From contig JAKAXA010000005.1 in the NCBI GenBank assembly GCA_021816775.1, positions 1 to 64,000 of the forward strand: a stretch of 64,000 nt of DNA, read 5' to 3'. The DNA is from Pseudomonadota bacterium (GTDB taxonomy: Bacteria; Pseudomonadota; Gammaproteobacteria; Steroidobacterales; Steroidobacteraceae). Below are positions 16,980 to 25,749 of this stretch, in pieces (position 1 is the first letter of the stretch; the number at the start of each line of letters is the position of its first letter). A model generated the notes under the pieces. The model saw only the letters and a list, made by a program, of their open reading frames with translations. It did not search any database and was not told where the DNA came from. The position numbers and the translations under genes were made by a program.

Positions 16980-17353
16980 GAGCGTCTCGTGGCTTTGATG
17001 ACCGCCTCGATGTGATCGAGGTAACGATACAGCGCCTGGCGGCCCGCCGGCGTGAGGCGGTACTCGGATTTTGGGCGCCGGCCCGCGAACGATTTGGCAC
17101 ATTCGACGTAGCCGGCTTCCTCGAGCTTGCGGGCATGGGCGCTCAGGTTGCCGTCGCTGACATCGAACAGCGCTTTCAGCTCGTTAAAAGTGAGGGGCTC
17201 GTTCACCGCCAGGGCGCTCATGATGCCGAGCCGTACGCGCTCGTAGACGAGCCGGTCGAACGTCGAGTCAGTCGAGCCGGTCGCCCGTGGCGCAGTCTTT
17301 TCGGGTGCCGGAACGCGCATCGGCGCCTCGTGGCGGTGGGTATTGGATTTCAT
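16976..17353 (-). CDS. Winged-helix transcriptional regulator (PadR/MarR-like, HTH_27)
   Basis: 125 residues. After a polar N-terminus comes a winged helix: [44 protein letters not shown], then the wing [22 protein letters not shown] and a dimerisation helix [15 protein letters not shown]. This matches small regulators usually annotated as winged-helix DNA-binding proteins. It overlaps both neighbours by 4 nt (ATGA at each junction), so all three genes are translationally coupled. A 17-bp palindrome at the promoter of the first gene (18030-18046) is its most likely binding site. Confidence 0.8.
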   Translation of the reverse strand: MKSNTHRHEAPMRVPAPEKTAPRATGSTDSTFDRLVYERVRLGIMSALAVNEPLTFNELKALFDVSDGNLSAHARKLEEAGYVECAKSFAGRRPKSEYRLTPAGRQALYRYLDHIEAVIKATRRS

Positions 17354-17946
17354 GCCGCAGCCCCCGCCTTGACGTCGAGCCGCCCGATCAGCAGCCCGAA
17401 CACTAGGTGCAGCACCCCGAAGCCGCTGCCCAGAACCAGGTTGTGCCAGCCCGGCGGCAGCGTGTATGCCACCGCGCCTAGCAGCGCGAACAGCGCGCCC
17501 ATCGTGCCGATCAGACGCATCATCACTGGCGCAGTGAACAGGGTCGCCGACAGCACCGCGCTGCCGTACAGCAGCAGCCAGGTGCCCGGAATCAGCCGTG
17601 CCTCGCCGGCGTGGTACAGCACGGCGGTGAGCACCACGCCCGAAAGCAGCGCGGGGCCGAGACACAGCACGAAGCGGCGCGCGCGTCCCCGGTACAGCGG
17701 CAGCCCCGCCCCGGAGCGGTGCCGGGCGATGAGCACGACCCCGAGGCCCGCGCCGAGCACGCTGGATACCAGCCAGATCACCAGCCAATGGGGCGCGAGC
17801 GCGGGCACGGAGGCCAGCCCGGCGGCGGCCAATCCCACCACACCCATGGCGATGCCGGCGGTGCCCGGCACCGCGAACGCGCCGGCGGCCTCGATCGAGG
17901 CGCGAATGTAATTCAGCGTTCCGAGCGCGTGGCTTTCTATGGCCAC
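17350..17946 (-). CDS. Multi-pass membrane protein, first gene of the regulator/prenyltransferase operon
   Basis: About 198 residues from a GTG at 17946 (VAIESHALGTLNYIRASIEAAGAF). There are five to six hydrophobic segments with conserved-looking loops (IPGTWLLLYGSAVLSATLFTAPVMMRLIG) and a C-terminal helix ending [11 protein letters not shown]. Proteins of this type are regularly adjacent to small winged-helix regulators, but I know of no established function. The GTG is preferred to the ATG at 18057 because that longer version would start beyond the promoter and operator described below. Its last codon overlaps the regulator start. Confidence 0.65.
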   Translation of the reverse strand: MAIESHALGTLNYIRASIEAAGAFAVPGTAGIAMGVVGLAAAGLASVPALAPHWLVIWLVSSVLGAGLGVVLIARHRSGAGLPLYRGRARRFVLCLGPALLSGVVLTAVLYHAGEARLIPGTWLLLYGSAVLSATLFTAPVMMRLIGTMGALFALLGAVAYTLPPGWHNLVLGSGFGVLHLVFGLLIGRLDVKAGAAA

Positions 17947-17998
17947 CGGGGTATTTGATCGCACGGGAGTGTTCCGGTCGCAAACAGGTGGAGACTGA

Positions 17999-18046
17999 AC
18001 TCTAGGGGAACCGGTCCGTTTCGTCAAGTACTCTGCAGTGCAGAGT
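17999..18046 (-). promoter_or_regulatory. Promoter and 17-bp palindromic operator of the regulator operon
   Basis: On the minus strand a TTGACG -35 (18022-18027) and a TAGAGT -10 (17999-18004) are separated by 17 bp. Immediately upstream of the -35 lies ACTCTGCA-G-TGCAGAGT (18030-18046), perfectly symmetric. The layout predicts transcription of the membrane protein/regulator/uppS genes with a dimeric regulator bound next to the polymerase. The same site lies 74 bp upstream of the divergent emrA-like gene. Confidence 0.6.
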
Positions 18047-18119
18047 CTACGATTCACCCACCGCCGGGTGACAAGGCGCGCAAACCAAATCGCTTGAACG
18101 TAAGATAAGCGCTAACGCC

Positions 18120-19262
18120 ATGGATTCGACGACCTCCGCCACCGGCCGCGACCCGCGGTCCGCTGATCCGACCCAGAACAATGCGCTCGCCGCGCAGGCC
18201 GGCGTGGACGGCTCCCGGGCCGGCCCTTCGACCGAACCGCGCCGAACAAATCGCACGGCGCTGATCGTTGCCGCCACCGCGGTGGCGGCGGCTGTGTTGA
18301 TCATAGGGCTGCTCTGGTGGTACGAGAGCGGCTTCGTCACCACCGACGATGCTTTCATCGACACACGGATCGTCATGGTTTCCCCGCGCGTGCCGGGACA
18401 AGTGATCGCTGTGCCCGTCGCCGACAATCAGCAAATCCAGCCGGGCGCGGTACTGGCCAGGATCGATCCCGCCCCGTATCGGATTGCGCTGCAGCAGGCA
18501 CGCGCCGCCGAGCGGCTTGCCGAAACCGGGCGCGGCGCGGCGCGCGCCAACGCAGCGGTTGCGCGCGCCGCACTGCAGCAGGCCCTCGCCGCGTACGCCA
18601 GCGCCGAGGCGCAAGCGGCCAACGCCCGGGCTGATCTGCGGCGCTACCGCTTTCTGCACAAGCGCAATGCCAAGGCCGTGGCGCGGACCCAGATGGATCA
18701 GGTCGCTACGGCCGCGCGCAGCATCAGCGCCGAGGCGCGCGCGGCACTCCAGCGGGTGGTTGGCGCCAGGGCGCAGATCGCTGCCGCCCGCGCGGCGCTG
18801 GCCGGAGCGGCCGCGCGGGTCGCGAGCGCGCGCGCCGAGGTGAAGGCCGCTCGGCTGAACCTCAGCTACACGGCCGTGACGGCCGCCCAGGGCGGTTACG
18901 TCACGCAGAAGTCTGTGGCGGTCGGCAATTACGTCACACCCGGTCAGGAGCTGATGGCGGTCGTGCCCGCGAAGCTGTGGGTGACCGCCAACTTCAAGGA
19001 GACCGACTTGCCCCTCATTCACGTCGGCGAGCGCGTCGGCATCCACGTCGATGCCTGCCCGAATGCCGACGTCCACGGCCGCGTCACGTCGATCCAGCGC
19101 GGCTCCGGCGAAGCCTTCGATCTACTGCCGCCCCAGAACGCCACCGGCAATTATGTCAAGATCGTCCAGCGGGTTCCGGTCCGGATAGATTTTGGCCCGC
19201 TGCCCCATGACTGCGTGCTCGGTCCGGGCATGTCGGTCGAGCCGAAGATCAGGATCAACTGA
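18120..19262 (+). CDS. EmrA/HlyD-family periplasmic adaptor
   Basis: 380 residues: a polar N-terminus, one membrane helix (TALIVAATAVAAAVLIIGLLWW, ~45-66), then the HlyD beta-barrel/lipoyl start FVTTDDAFIDTRIVMVSPRV, a long alanine-rich coiled coil (~125-260), and the second lipoyl half (GGYVTQKSVAVGNYVTPGQELMAVVP, then VTANFKETDLPLIHVGERV). This is the EmrA architecture, the membrane-fusion subunit that links an MFS pump to an outer-membrane channel. The MFS partner follows after 1 nt. No outer-membrane factor is encoded in the window. Confidence 0.85.
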   Translation: MDSTTSATGRDPRSADPTQNNALAAQAGVDGSRAGPSTEPRRTNRTALIVAATAVAAAVLIIGLLWWYESGFVTTDDAFIDTRIVMVSPRVPGQVIAVPVADNQQIQPGAVLARIDPAPYRIALQQARAAERLAETGRGAARANAAVARAALQQALAAYASAEAQAANARADLRRYRFLHKRNAKAVARTQMDQVATAARSISAEARAALQRVVGARAQIAAARAALAGAAARVASARAEVKAARLNLSYTAVTAAQGGYVTQKSVAVGNYVTPGQELMAVVPAKLWVTANFKETDLPLIHVGERVGIHVDACPNADVHGRVTSIQRGSGEAFDLLPPQNATGNYVKIVQRVPVRIDFGPLPHDCVLGPGMSVEPKIRIN

Positions 19263-19263
19263 C

Positions 19264-20904
19264 ATGGCTGCGTCCAGTGCTGCGAGCCCGGGCGTGCACG
19301 TCTGGACGCCGGCGCGCTCGGCCGCCGGACGGCACAGCCCATGGCTGATCGCCGTCATCATATCCATTTCCGCGTTCATGGAGGTCCTCGACACCGCGAT
19401 CGCCAACGTGTCTTTGCGCCACATCGCCGGCTCTCTGGCGGCGAGCTACGATCAGGCCACCTGGGTGCTGACCACCTACCTGGTCGCCAACGCCGTGGTC
19501 ATACCCATGAGCAGTTGGTTGAGCGACGTGTTCGGACGCAAGCGCTACTACATGTTCAGCGTCGCGCTGTTCACAGTCTCCTCGCTATGCTGTGGGCTCG
19601 CCCCGTCGCTCACGTTCTTGATTCTGGCGCGAATCGCACAAGGAATCGGCGGCGGCGGTCTGCAGCCGGTCACACAGGCGATGTTGGTCGACTCGTTCCC
19701 GCCGGCCTCCAGAGGCAAGGCGATGGCCGTGTACGGCTTCACGGTGATTCTGGCGCCGATGTTGGGGCCGCTGCTCGGCGGGGTGATTACCGATCAATTC
19801 TCGTGGCACTGGATCTTCCTCATCAACGTGCCAATCGGCCTGCTGTCGCTCACTCTGGTCAACGCGTTCGTCGATGAGCCGCCGCTGCTGGTCGAGGAAC
19901 GGCGTGCGCGCTGGCGGCGCGGCATCCACTTCGATTTCCCGGGCGCGCTGCTGATTGCCCTGGGCCTGGGCTTTCTCGAAGTCATGACGGATCGCGGCGT
20001 GCAGGATGACTGGTTTGCCAGTCCGCTGATTCGCGCTGCGGCCCTGATTGCGGGCGTGTGCATCGCCGGCTTCGTGATTTGGGAACTGTGGACGCCCAGA
20101 CCGCTGCTGGACATGCATCTGTTCAAGCATCGCAATTTTGCCGCTGGCACCCTCATCGTGATGGTCATCGGGGTCATCCTGTTTGGCACCACTCAATTTG
20201 TGCCGCAGCTGGTGCAGCAGGTCCTCGGTTACTCGGCAACGGAGGCCGGCCTGGTGCTCACTTTCGGTGGCATGATCACGATAGTCACCATGCCGCTCGC
20301 CGGCGTGCTCAGCGGGCGGGTGCAACCACGCATTCTCATGATGATCGCATTTGTGGTGGTCGCCCTGTCGCTGTGGAGAATGTCTCACTTTACCGTATCG
20401 GAAACCTTTACGGACATCGCGATTGCCCGCGCCTGGCAGTCCGGTGGAATTCCCTTCCTGTTCGTGCCGTTGATGAGCGCCGCCTACATTGGCGTGCCGC
20501 CACAGCGTACCGGAAACGCGACGGCCATCATCAATGTGGGCCGCAACCTCGGTGGCAGCGTCGGCATCGGCATGGTGCAGGCGCTGCTGGTGCGCCGCGA
20601 ACAGTTTCATCAGGCGCGCCTCGTCAGCGGGCTGCAACGGCTCAATCCGATCTACGTGCACAGCGTGAATGCACTGGCACAGATGCTGGCCCGGCACGGC
20701 GCGGCGCCCGCGGCGGCGGCGCGCATGGCAAGCGGAGAAATCTACGCGCTCATGCAGCGCCAGGCGCTGATGATGTCGTTCGATGATGTGTTCTGGGCTC
20801 TGATGCTGTTCGTGCTGGTGATCTCGCCGCTTCTGCTGCTGCTCAAACGTGCCCCGGGCGATCAAAGACACGCCCCGGAGCCACTGAGCGAGGCGGTTCT
20901 CTGA
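19264..20904 (+). CDS. EmrB/QacA-family (DHA2) 14-TM multidrug efflux MFS transporter
   Basis: 546 residues with the DHA2 hallmarks: EVLDTAIANVSLRHIAGSL in helix 1, the motif WLSDVFGRKRYYMFS (motif A) after helix 2, LARIAQGIGGGGLQPVTQAM, and ILAPMLGPLLGGVITDQFSWHW (motif C). Fourteen helices can be traced. The ATG at 19264 is one nt after the adaptor stop, and its own stop shares an A with the kynU start. The gene pair is therefore part of a four-gene operon with kynureninase and kynurenine monooxygenase, and an aromatic amine or kynurenine metabolite is a reasonable guess for the exported compound. Confidence 0.85.
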   Translation: MAASSAASPGVHVWTPARSAAGRHSPWLIAVIISISAFMEVLDTAIANVSLRHIAGSLAASYDQATWVLTTYLVANAVVIPMSSWLSDVFGRKRYYMFSVALFTVSSLCCGLAPSLTFLILARIAQGIGGGGLQPVTQAMLVDSFPPASRGKAMAVYGFTVILAPMLGPLLGGVITDQFSWHWIFLINVPIGLLSLTLVNAFVDEPPLLVEERRARWRRGIHFDFPGALLIALGLGFLEVMTDRGVQDDWFASPLIRAAALIAGVCIAGFVIWELWTPRPLLDMHLFKHRNFAAGTLIVMVIGVILFGTTQFVPQLVQQVLGYSATEAGLVLTFGGMITIVTMPLAGVLSGRVQPRILMMIAFVVVALSLWRMSHFTVSETFTDIAIARAWQSGGIPFLFVPLMSAAYIGVPPQRTGNATAIINVGRNLGGSVGIGMVQALLVRREQFHQARLVSGLQRLNPIYVHSVNALAQMLARHGAAPAAAARMASGEIYALMQRQALMMSFDDVFWALMLFVLVISPLLLLLKRAPGDQRHAPEPLSEAVL

Positions 20905-22172
20905 TGCCCCTCTGCCTGGAGCAGGCACAGGAACGGGACGCCGCCGATCCCCTGCGATCGCTGCGCGCACGGTTCGCCATGCCGCGCGCGGAGAACGGCG
21001 AGCCGTTCATCTACCTGTGCGGCCACTCCTTGGGGCTGATGCCGCTCGCGGCGCGCGCCGAAGTCGCCGCGGCGCTCGATGACTGGGAACACCTGGCGGT
21101 GCTCGGCCACGAGCGCGCGCGCCAGCCCTGGATCACATACCACGATGCGATCGCCGGGCCGACCGCCCAGCTGCTCGGCTGCCGCGCCGACGAAATCGCG
21201 GTCATGAACTCCCTCAGCGTGAATCTGCAGCTGATGCTGGCGAGCTTCTATCGCCCGGCCGGACGGCGGCGCTGCATCCTGATAGAGGCCGGTGCGTTTC
21301 CCTCCGACCGCTACGCGGCCGCGACTCACCTGCAGTGGCATGGCCTGGAGCCGCGCGAGACGCTCATCGAGCTCGCGCCGCGCCCCGGCGAGGACTGCGT
21401 GCGCGAGGCGGACATCGAGGCGCTGCTCGCGCACCGCGGCGAGGATATCGCGCTGGTGCTGTGGCCGGGCGTGCAGTATCTGACCGGCCAGGCGTTCGAT
21501 CTGGCCCGCATCGCGCGCGCGGCGCACGGAGCCGGGGCACTCGTCGGATTCGATCTTGCCCACTCCGTGGGCAACATGCCGTTGCCGCTGCGCGCGCTTG
21601 CCGCCGACTTCGCCGTCTGGTGCAGCTACAAGTACCTCAATGCCGGTCCCGGCGCCACCGGCGGTTGTTTCGTGCACCGCCGGCATTTCTCGAGCCCGCG
21701 ACCGCGGCTCGCGGGCTGGTGGGGCCACGAGCTCGTCACCCGGTTCGAGATGCCGCAGCATTTTCGCGCCGCGCATGGCGCGGCTGGCTTTCAGGTGAGC
21801 AACCAGCCGGTGCTCGCCGCCGCGCCGTTGGTCGCCTCGCTGCGCCTGTTCCGCGAAGCCGGCGTGCAGCGGCTGCGCGAAAAGTCGCTGGCGCTCACCG
21901 CGTTCTTCGAGCTGCTCATCGCGGAACGCGTGCCAGAGGCGCGCCTCATCACGCCTCGCGAGCCCGATGCACGCGGCGCTCAGCTGTCGCTGCGCATCGG
22001 CGCGGACGTCGAGCGGGCGCGCCGGATCTTCCAGCGGCTCGGTGCGCACGGAGCGGTGTGCGACTGGCGCGAGCCCGACATCATCCGCGCCGCTCCCGCT
22101 CCGCTTTACAACGGCTACGCGGATGTATTCAACTTTGTCGCGCGCCTCGAGGAGGCGGTGCGCTCGGCATGA
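20904..22172 (+). CDS. kynU: Kynureninase
   Basis: 422 residues, close to the normal length of bacterial KynU. Visible motifs include YLCGHSLGLMP near the start, VMNSLSVNLQLML, IEAGAFPSDRYA, DLAHSVGNMPL (the Asp that contacts PLP) and the PLP-binding lysine in FAVWCSYKYLNAGPGATGGCF (~residue 243). It cleaves kynurenine or 3-hydroxykynurenine to anthranilate or 3-hydroxyanthranilate plus alanine. The start overlaps the upstream transporter stop by one nt, and its stop overlaps the kmo start (ATGA). Confidence 0.92.
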   Translation: MPLCLEQAQERDAADPLRSLRARFAMPRAENGEPFIYLCGHSLGLMPLAARAEVAAALDDWEHLAVLGHERARQPWITYHDAIAGPTAQLLGCRADEIAVMNSLSVNLQLMLASFYRPAGRRRCILIEAGAFPSDRYAAATHLQWHGLEPRETLIELAPRPGEDCVREADIEALLAHRGEDIALVLWPGVQYLTGQAFDLARIARAAHGAGALVGFDLAHSVGNMPLPLRALAADFAVWCSYKYLNAGPGATGGCFVHRRHFSSPRPRLAGWWGHELVTRFEMPQHFRAAHGAAGFQVSNQPVLAAAPLVASLRLFREAGVQRLREKSLALTAFFELLIAERVPEARLITPREPDARGAQLSLRIGADVERARRIFQRLGAHGAVCDWREPDIIRAAPAPLYNGYADVFNFVARLEEAVRSA

Positions 22173-23557
22173 GCGCGGCGCGCGGCCGTGCCGTCGCGGT
22201 GATCGGCGCGGGACTGACCGGGCCGCTGCTTGCGCTGCTGCTGGCGCGGCGAGGCTTTGCGGTGACGCTGCTCGAGCGCCGCGCCGATCCGCGCACCGCG
22301 CCGGCCGAAGGCGGCCGGTCGATCAACCTCGCGCTCTCGGCCCGGGGCATCGGGCCGCTCGAACGCGCTGGCGTGATGCCGCAGATCGCTCCGCTGCTGT
22401 TGCCGATGCGCGGGCGCATGGTGCACGAGCTGTCCGGCCGGCCCGCCTTGCAGAGCTATGGAAAGCGGCCCGAGGAAGTCATCTACGCCGTCGGGCGCGC
22501 TGCGCTCAATCGCCTGCTGGTAAGCGCCGCCGAGCGCGCCGGCGCGACGCTGTGCTTCGGGCAGCGCTGCACGGGGCTGGATCCGGGCTCACACCGCGCG
22601 CGGTGCGTGGATGAGCGCTCGGGCCGCCAGTTCGAGCTCGACGACGAGACCGTGATTGCCGCCGACGGCGCCGGCTCGCCGATGCGCGCCAGCCTCGTGC
22701 AGGCCGGAGTCTGCGAGGAGCGCATCGAGCCGCTCGGACACGATTACAAGGAGATGACGCTGCCGGCGGACCGCCCCGGCGCCCACGCGCTCGATCCGGG
22801 CGCGCTGCACATCTGGCCGCGCGGCGGATTCATGTTGATTGCGCTGCCGAATCCCGACGGGACCTTCACTGTGACGCTGTTCCTGAGGCGCTCGGGCGAG
22901 CGCAGCTTTGCCTCGCTCGCCGACGATGCGGCGCTGCGCCGGTTCTTTGCCGAGCAGTTTCCGGATCTCGCCGTCCATCACGAGGCGCTGCTCGCGGGTT
23001 TTCGCCGCAATCCGCAGGGCCAGCTCGCCACCGTGCATGCGCGCGGCTGGCACCTCGGCGGGCGCGCACTGCTGCTCGGCGATGCCGCGCATGCCATCGT
23101 GCCGTTTCACGGTCAGGGGATGAATGCGGGATTCGAGGACTGCGCGGCGCTCGATGCGCTGCTCGAGCGGGGCTCGGATTGGGCGGCGCTGTTCGCGCAG
23201 TTCGAGCGGCTGCGCCGTCCGAACACCGAGGCGATCGCGCAGATGGCGCTCGAGAATTTCCTGGAGATGCGCGATCGCGTGCGCGATCCGGCATTTCAGC
23301 ATCGCTGTCGCCTGGCGTTCGAGCTCGAGCGGCGGTTCCCGAATCGGTTCATCCCGCGCTACTCGATGGTGATGTTTCATCCCGAAATCTCCTACCTCGA
23401 GGCGTTGCGCCGCGGCGCAACGCAGGCGGAAATTCTCGAGCAGCTCGACCGCGCGCCTGCCCCCGGCGGCGGCATCGACTGCTCGCTCGCCGAGGCGCTG
23501 GTGTGCGAGCGCCTGCCTGAGCTTGCCGGCCGAGACCCCGACTTGCGGACCGGCTAG
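22169..23557 (+). CDS. kmo: Kynurenine 3-monooxygenase
   Basis: 462 residues of FAD-dependent monooxygenase. The dinucleotide-binding motif is at the start (VAVIGAGLTGPLLALLLARRG), followed by EGGRSINLALSARG, typical of KMO, the DG motif VIAADGAGSPMRA, and the second FAD motif LLLGDAAHAIVPFHGQGMNAGFEDC. The C-terminal RRFPNRFIPRYSMVMFHPEISYLEA segment is also characteristic. It hydroxylates kynurenine to 3-hydroxykynurenine using NADPH and O2. The ATG at 22169 sits inside the kynU stop. The longer frame running back into kynU is only an absence of stop codons. Confidence 0.92.
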   Translation: MSAARGRAVAVIGAGLTGPLLALLLARRGFAVTLLERRADPRTAPAEGGRSINLALSARGIGPLERAGVMPQIAPLLLPMRGRMVHELSGRPALQSYGKRPEEVIYAVGRAALNRLLVSAAERAGATLCFGQRCTGLDPGSHRARCVDERSGRQFELDDETVIAADGAGSPMRASLVQAGVCEERIEPLGHDYKEMTLPADRPGAHALDPGALHIWPRGGFMLIALPNPDGTFTVTLFLRRSGERSFASLADDAALRRFFAEQFPDLAVHHEALLAGFRRNPQGQLATVHARGWHLGGRALLLGDAAHAIVPFHGQGMNAGFEDCAALDALLERGSDWAALFAQFERLRRPNTEAIAQMALENFLEMRDRVRDPAFQHRCRLAFELERRFPNRFIPRYSMVMFHPEISYLEALRRGATQAEILEQLDRAPAPGGGIDCSLAEALVCERLPELAGRDPDLRTG

Positions 23558-23567
23558 AATCGCGCCC

Positions 23568-23897
23568 ATGAACCGAGTCACCACAGACGGGGTCATCGAG
23601 TATGTGCCCCAGGACGTGCAGGGCCTCCTCGATGAGGGCCGGATCCTGTTGATCGACGTGCGCGAGCCGGATGAGTACGCCCGCGAGCGCATCCCCGGCG
23701 CGCTGCTGTATCCGCTCTCGACGTTCGATGCAGCGCATCTGCCGGCTGACGGCGGGCGCGCGGTGGTGTTTTATTGCGCCGCCGGCGGCCGTTCATTGAC
23801 TGCGGCGCGCCTGCGCAAGGTGACGGGTCAGCCGGCCGCGCACATGGCGGGCGGCATCGTGGCGTGGAAGGCCCTCGGCCTGCCCACTGTCAGCTAG
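23568..23897 (+). CDS. Rhodanese-like sulfurtransferase
   Basis: A 109-residue single rhodanese domain: LIDVREPDEYARERIPGALLYPLS, then VVFYCAAGGRSLTAARLRKV, with the catalytic cysteine in the FYCAAGGRS loop (residue ~70), and HMAGGIVAWKALGLP at the end. It transfers sulfane sulfur; the acceptor is not known. Eleven nt separate it from kmo, so it may be read through, but the pathway link is unclear. Confidence 0.88.
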   Translation: MNRVTTDGVIEYVPQDVQGLLDEGRILLIDVREPDEYARERIPGALLYPLSTFDAAHLPADGGRAVVFYCAAGGRSLTAARLRKVTGQPAAHMAGGIVAWKALGLPTVS

Positions 23898-23908
23898 CGG
23901 CGCTGCGG

Positions 23909-24592
23909 TTGAACGCGAGCGATCATCCCCGCGCGATCCGCTCCTTCGTCACGCGCGCCGGGCGTATCACCTCGGCGCAGGCGCGCGCGCTCGAGACGCT
24001 GTGGCCGAAGTACGGGATCGAGCCCCGGCGGGTGATCGATCTGGATGCCGTGTTCGGCCGCGCCGCGCCGCGCACCGCCGAGATCGGATTCGGCAATGGC
24101 GAGAATCTGCTGGCGCTCGCCGCGGCGCATCCTGAGCGGGATTACCTGGGCATCGAAGTGCACCGCCCCGGGGTCGGCCGGGTACTGCTGGGATTGGAGG
24201 AGCGCGCGCTCACCAACGTTCGGCTGCTCTGCCATGACGCAGTCGAGGTGCTCGAGCGTCATCTGCCCGAGGACTGTCTCGACGAAATCCTGGTGCTCTT
24301 TCCCGATCCCTGGCCGAAGAAGCGTCATCACAAGCGGCGCTTGATCCAGGCGCCGTTCGTCAATCTGCTCGCCGGCCGCCTCAAGCCCGGCGGCCGGGTG
24401 CACCTGGCGACCGATTGGGCGCCCTATGCCGAGCAGATGCTCGAGGCCCTCGGCGCCGAGGCGCGGCTGCGCAATCTCGCCCCGCAGGGCGGGTTCGCAT
24501 CCCGCCCCGATGAGCGCGTGGCGACACGGTTCGAGCGGCGCGGGGAGCGTCTGGGGCACCAGGTGTGGGATCTGGCGTTCGAGCGCCTCTGA
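23909..24592 (+). CDS. trmB: tRNA (guanine-N7-)-methyltransferase
   Basis: The protein reads IRSFVTRAGRITSAQARALE, then EIGFGNGENLLALAAAHPERDYLGIEVHRPG (SAM-binding), DEILVLFPDPWPKKRHHKRRL (the PDPWPK signature) and HLATDWAPYAEQML, all diagnostic for TrmB. It makes m7G46 in tRNAs. There is no ATG in the correct region; the TTG at 23909 (LNASDHPRAIRSFVTRAG) gives 227 residues, the usual family length, and is the best start. It is convergent with marC, 18 nt away. Confidence 0.9.
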   Translation: MNASDHPRAIRSFVTRAGRITSAQARALETLWPKYGIEPRRVIDLDAVFGRAAPRTAEIGFGNGENLLALAAAHPERDYLGIEVHRPGVGRVLLGLEERALTNVRLLCHDAVEVLERHLPEDCLDEILVLFPDPWPKKRHHKRRLIQAPFVNLLAGRLKPGGRVHLATDWAPYAEQMLEALGAEARLRNLAPQGGFASRPDERVATRFERRGERLGHQVWDLAFERL

Positions 24593-24610
24593 GAGGCGGC
24601 CCGCGAAGCC

Positions 24611-25249
24611 TCAGGTGCCGTGCAGCGCAAATACGGTGCGCAGCCCGTCGACCACGAACTGCACGGCTAGGGCGCCGAGGACCACGCCGAAGAGGCGGCC
24701 GGCCACGTTCACGCCCGTCACGCCGATAATGTTCATCAGCGGCTCGGCCAGCCACATGATCACCAGTGAGATGGCCAGCACCACCAGCACCGCCACGAAC
24801 AGGCTGAGAAAGACCAGCGGGTGATCGAACAGGTGTACCGGCCCGAACCACAGCAGCACGGTGGCGAGCGCGCCGGGTCCGGAGATGAAGGGGAAGGCGA
24901 GCGGCACCACCGAGATATCCGCGCGCCGCTGGCTCTCGGCCTGCTCGTCGCTGGTGGTCCGGCTGCCCGATTCGCGGGCAAAGACCATCTCCAGCGCCAG
25001 CAGGAACAGCAGGACGCCGCCGAAGATGCGGAACGCCCCGATGCTGATGCCCATCAGATTCAGGAAGGGCGCGCCGACCAGGGCGAAGAAGACCAGAATC
25101 AGGGCCGCCACGATGGTCGCCTTGATGGCCATCCGGTGGCGGTACTCGCGGCTGGCGCCCTGGGTGAGGCCGCTGAAGATGGGCAGCAGCGAGATCGGTT
25201 CCACCACCGCAAAGAACACCACGAAGAACTTCAGCGACTCCTCGAGCAT
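24611..25249 (-). CDS. MarC/YchE-family integral membrane protein
   Basis: 212 residues with six membrane segments. The N-terminus FFVVFFAVVEPISLLPIFSGLTQG carries the conserved EPxxxLPIF motif, later GISIGAFRIFGGVLLFLLALEM and VPLAFPFISGPGALATVL, which are signatures of the MarC family. Despite the name, the family has no proven role in multiple antibiotic resistance. I use the ATG at 25249, because upstream residues of the longer frame are the reverse of another gene. Confidence 0.9.
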   Translation of the reverse strand: MLEESLKFFVVFFAVVEPISLLPIFSGLTQGASREYRHRMAIKATIVAALILVFFALVGAPFLNLMGISIGAFRIFGGVLLFLLALEMVFARESGSRTTSDEQAESQRRADISVVPLAFPFISGPGALATVLLWFGPVHLFDHPLVFLSLFVAVLVVLAISLVIMWLAEPLMNIIGVTGVNVAGRLFGVVLGALAVQFVVDGLRTVFALHGT

Positions 25250-25433
25250 GGGCTGCGGACTGCGGTTTTCAGGTTCTTGAAAGGGGGGCGTGCGAGGCGC
25301 AACATGAGCACTGCCCCTCGCCCGGCGGCCGCAGGATACCAGCTTCGCGTCCGCTCGGGCGCACTCAGCGGTCCGCCCGCGGGACCGATACTCCGCCGTC
25401 TCGTGGGGAAGGGCGCGGCGGGGAGGTCTGGCC

Positions 25434-25748
25434 ATGGTCGCTCCACAACCGAGAATCGGTGACTGGTATCGCTTGGGCGGCGGGGAGCTGTTCGAAGTGG
25501 TCGCCCTCAATGACGATGATGCGACCATCGATATCCAGTACTTCGACGGCACGGTCGAGGAGATGGACCGGGAGGACTGGGATACGCAGTGGGATGAGGG
25601 GTTCATCGAGGGCGCCGAGCCTCCGGAGGACTGGAGCGGTTCGGTGGATGTCGACGCCGACGATGAGCAGGCCCACGGCGGCGAGGCGCTGGGCGAGGAC
25701 ACGACGCCGCGTGCCGGCTCGCTTGAGGGCCTCGATCTGTTCGAGTGA
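25434..25748 (+). CDS. Small acidic conserved hypothetical protein
   Basis: 104 residues. The N-terminal half is beta-rich, with a pattern seen in short gammaproteobacterial proteins (RIGDWYRLGGGELFEVVALNDDD, IDIQYFDGTVEEMDREDWDTQW). The C-terminal half is strongly acidic and probably disordered. It lies between marC (divergent) and the Rieske gene (convergent, stops 1 nt apart). No function is known to me. Confidence 0.65.
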   Translation: MVAPQPRIGDWYRLGGGELFEVVALNDDDATIDIQYFDGTVEEMDREDWDTQWDEGFIEGAEPPEDWSGSVDVDADDEQAHGGEALGEDTTPRAGSLEGLDLFE

Positions 25749-25749
25749 T

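Noticed and set aside
21335-22168. Extension of the kmo frame back into kynU (740 residues in total)
   Set aside because: The extra sequence is out-of-frame kynU; KMO begins with its FAD motif right after the ATG at 22169.
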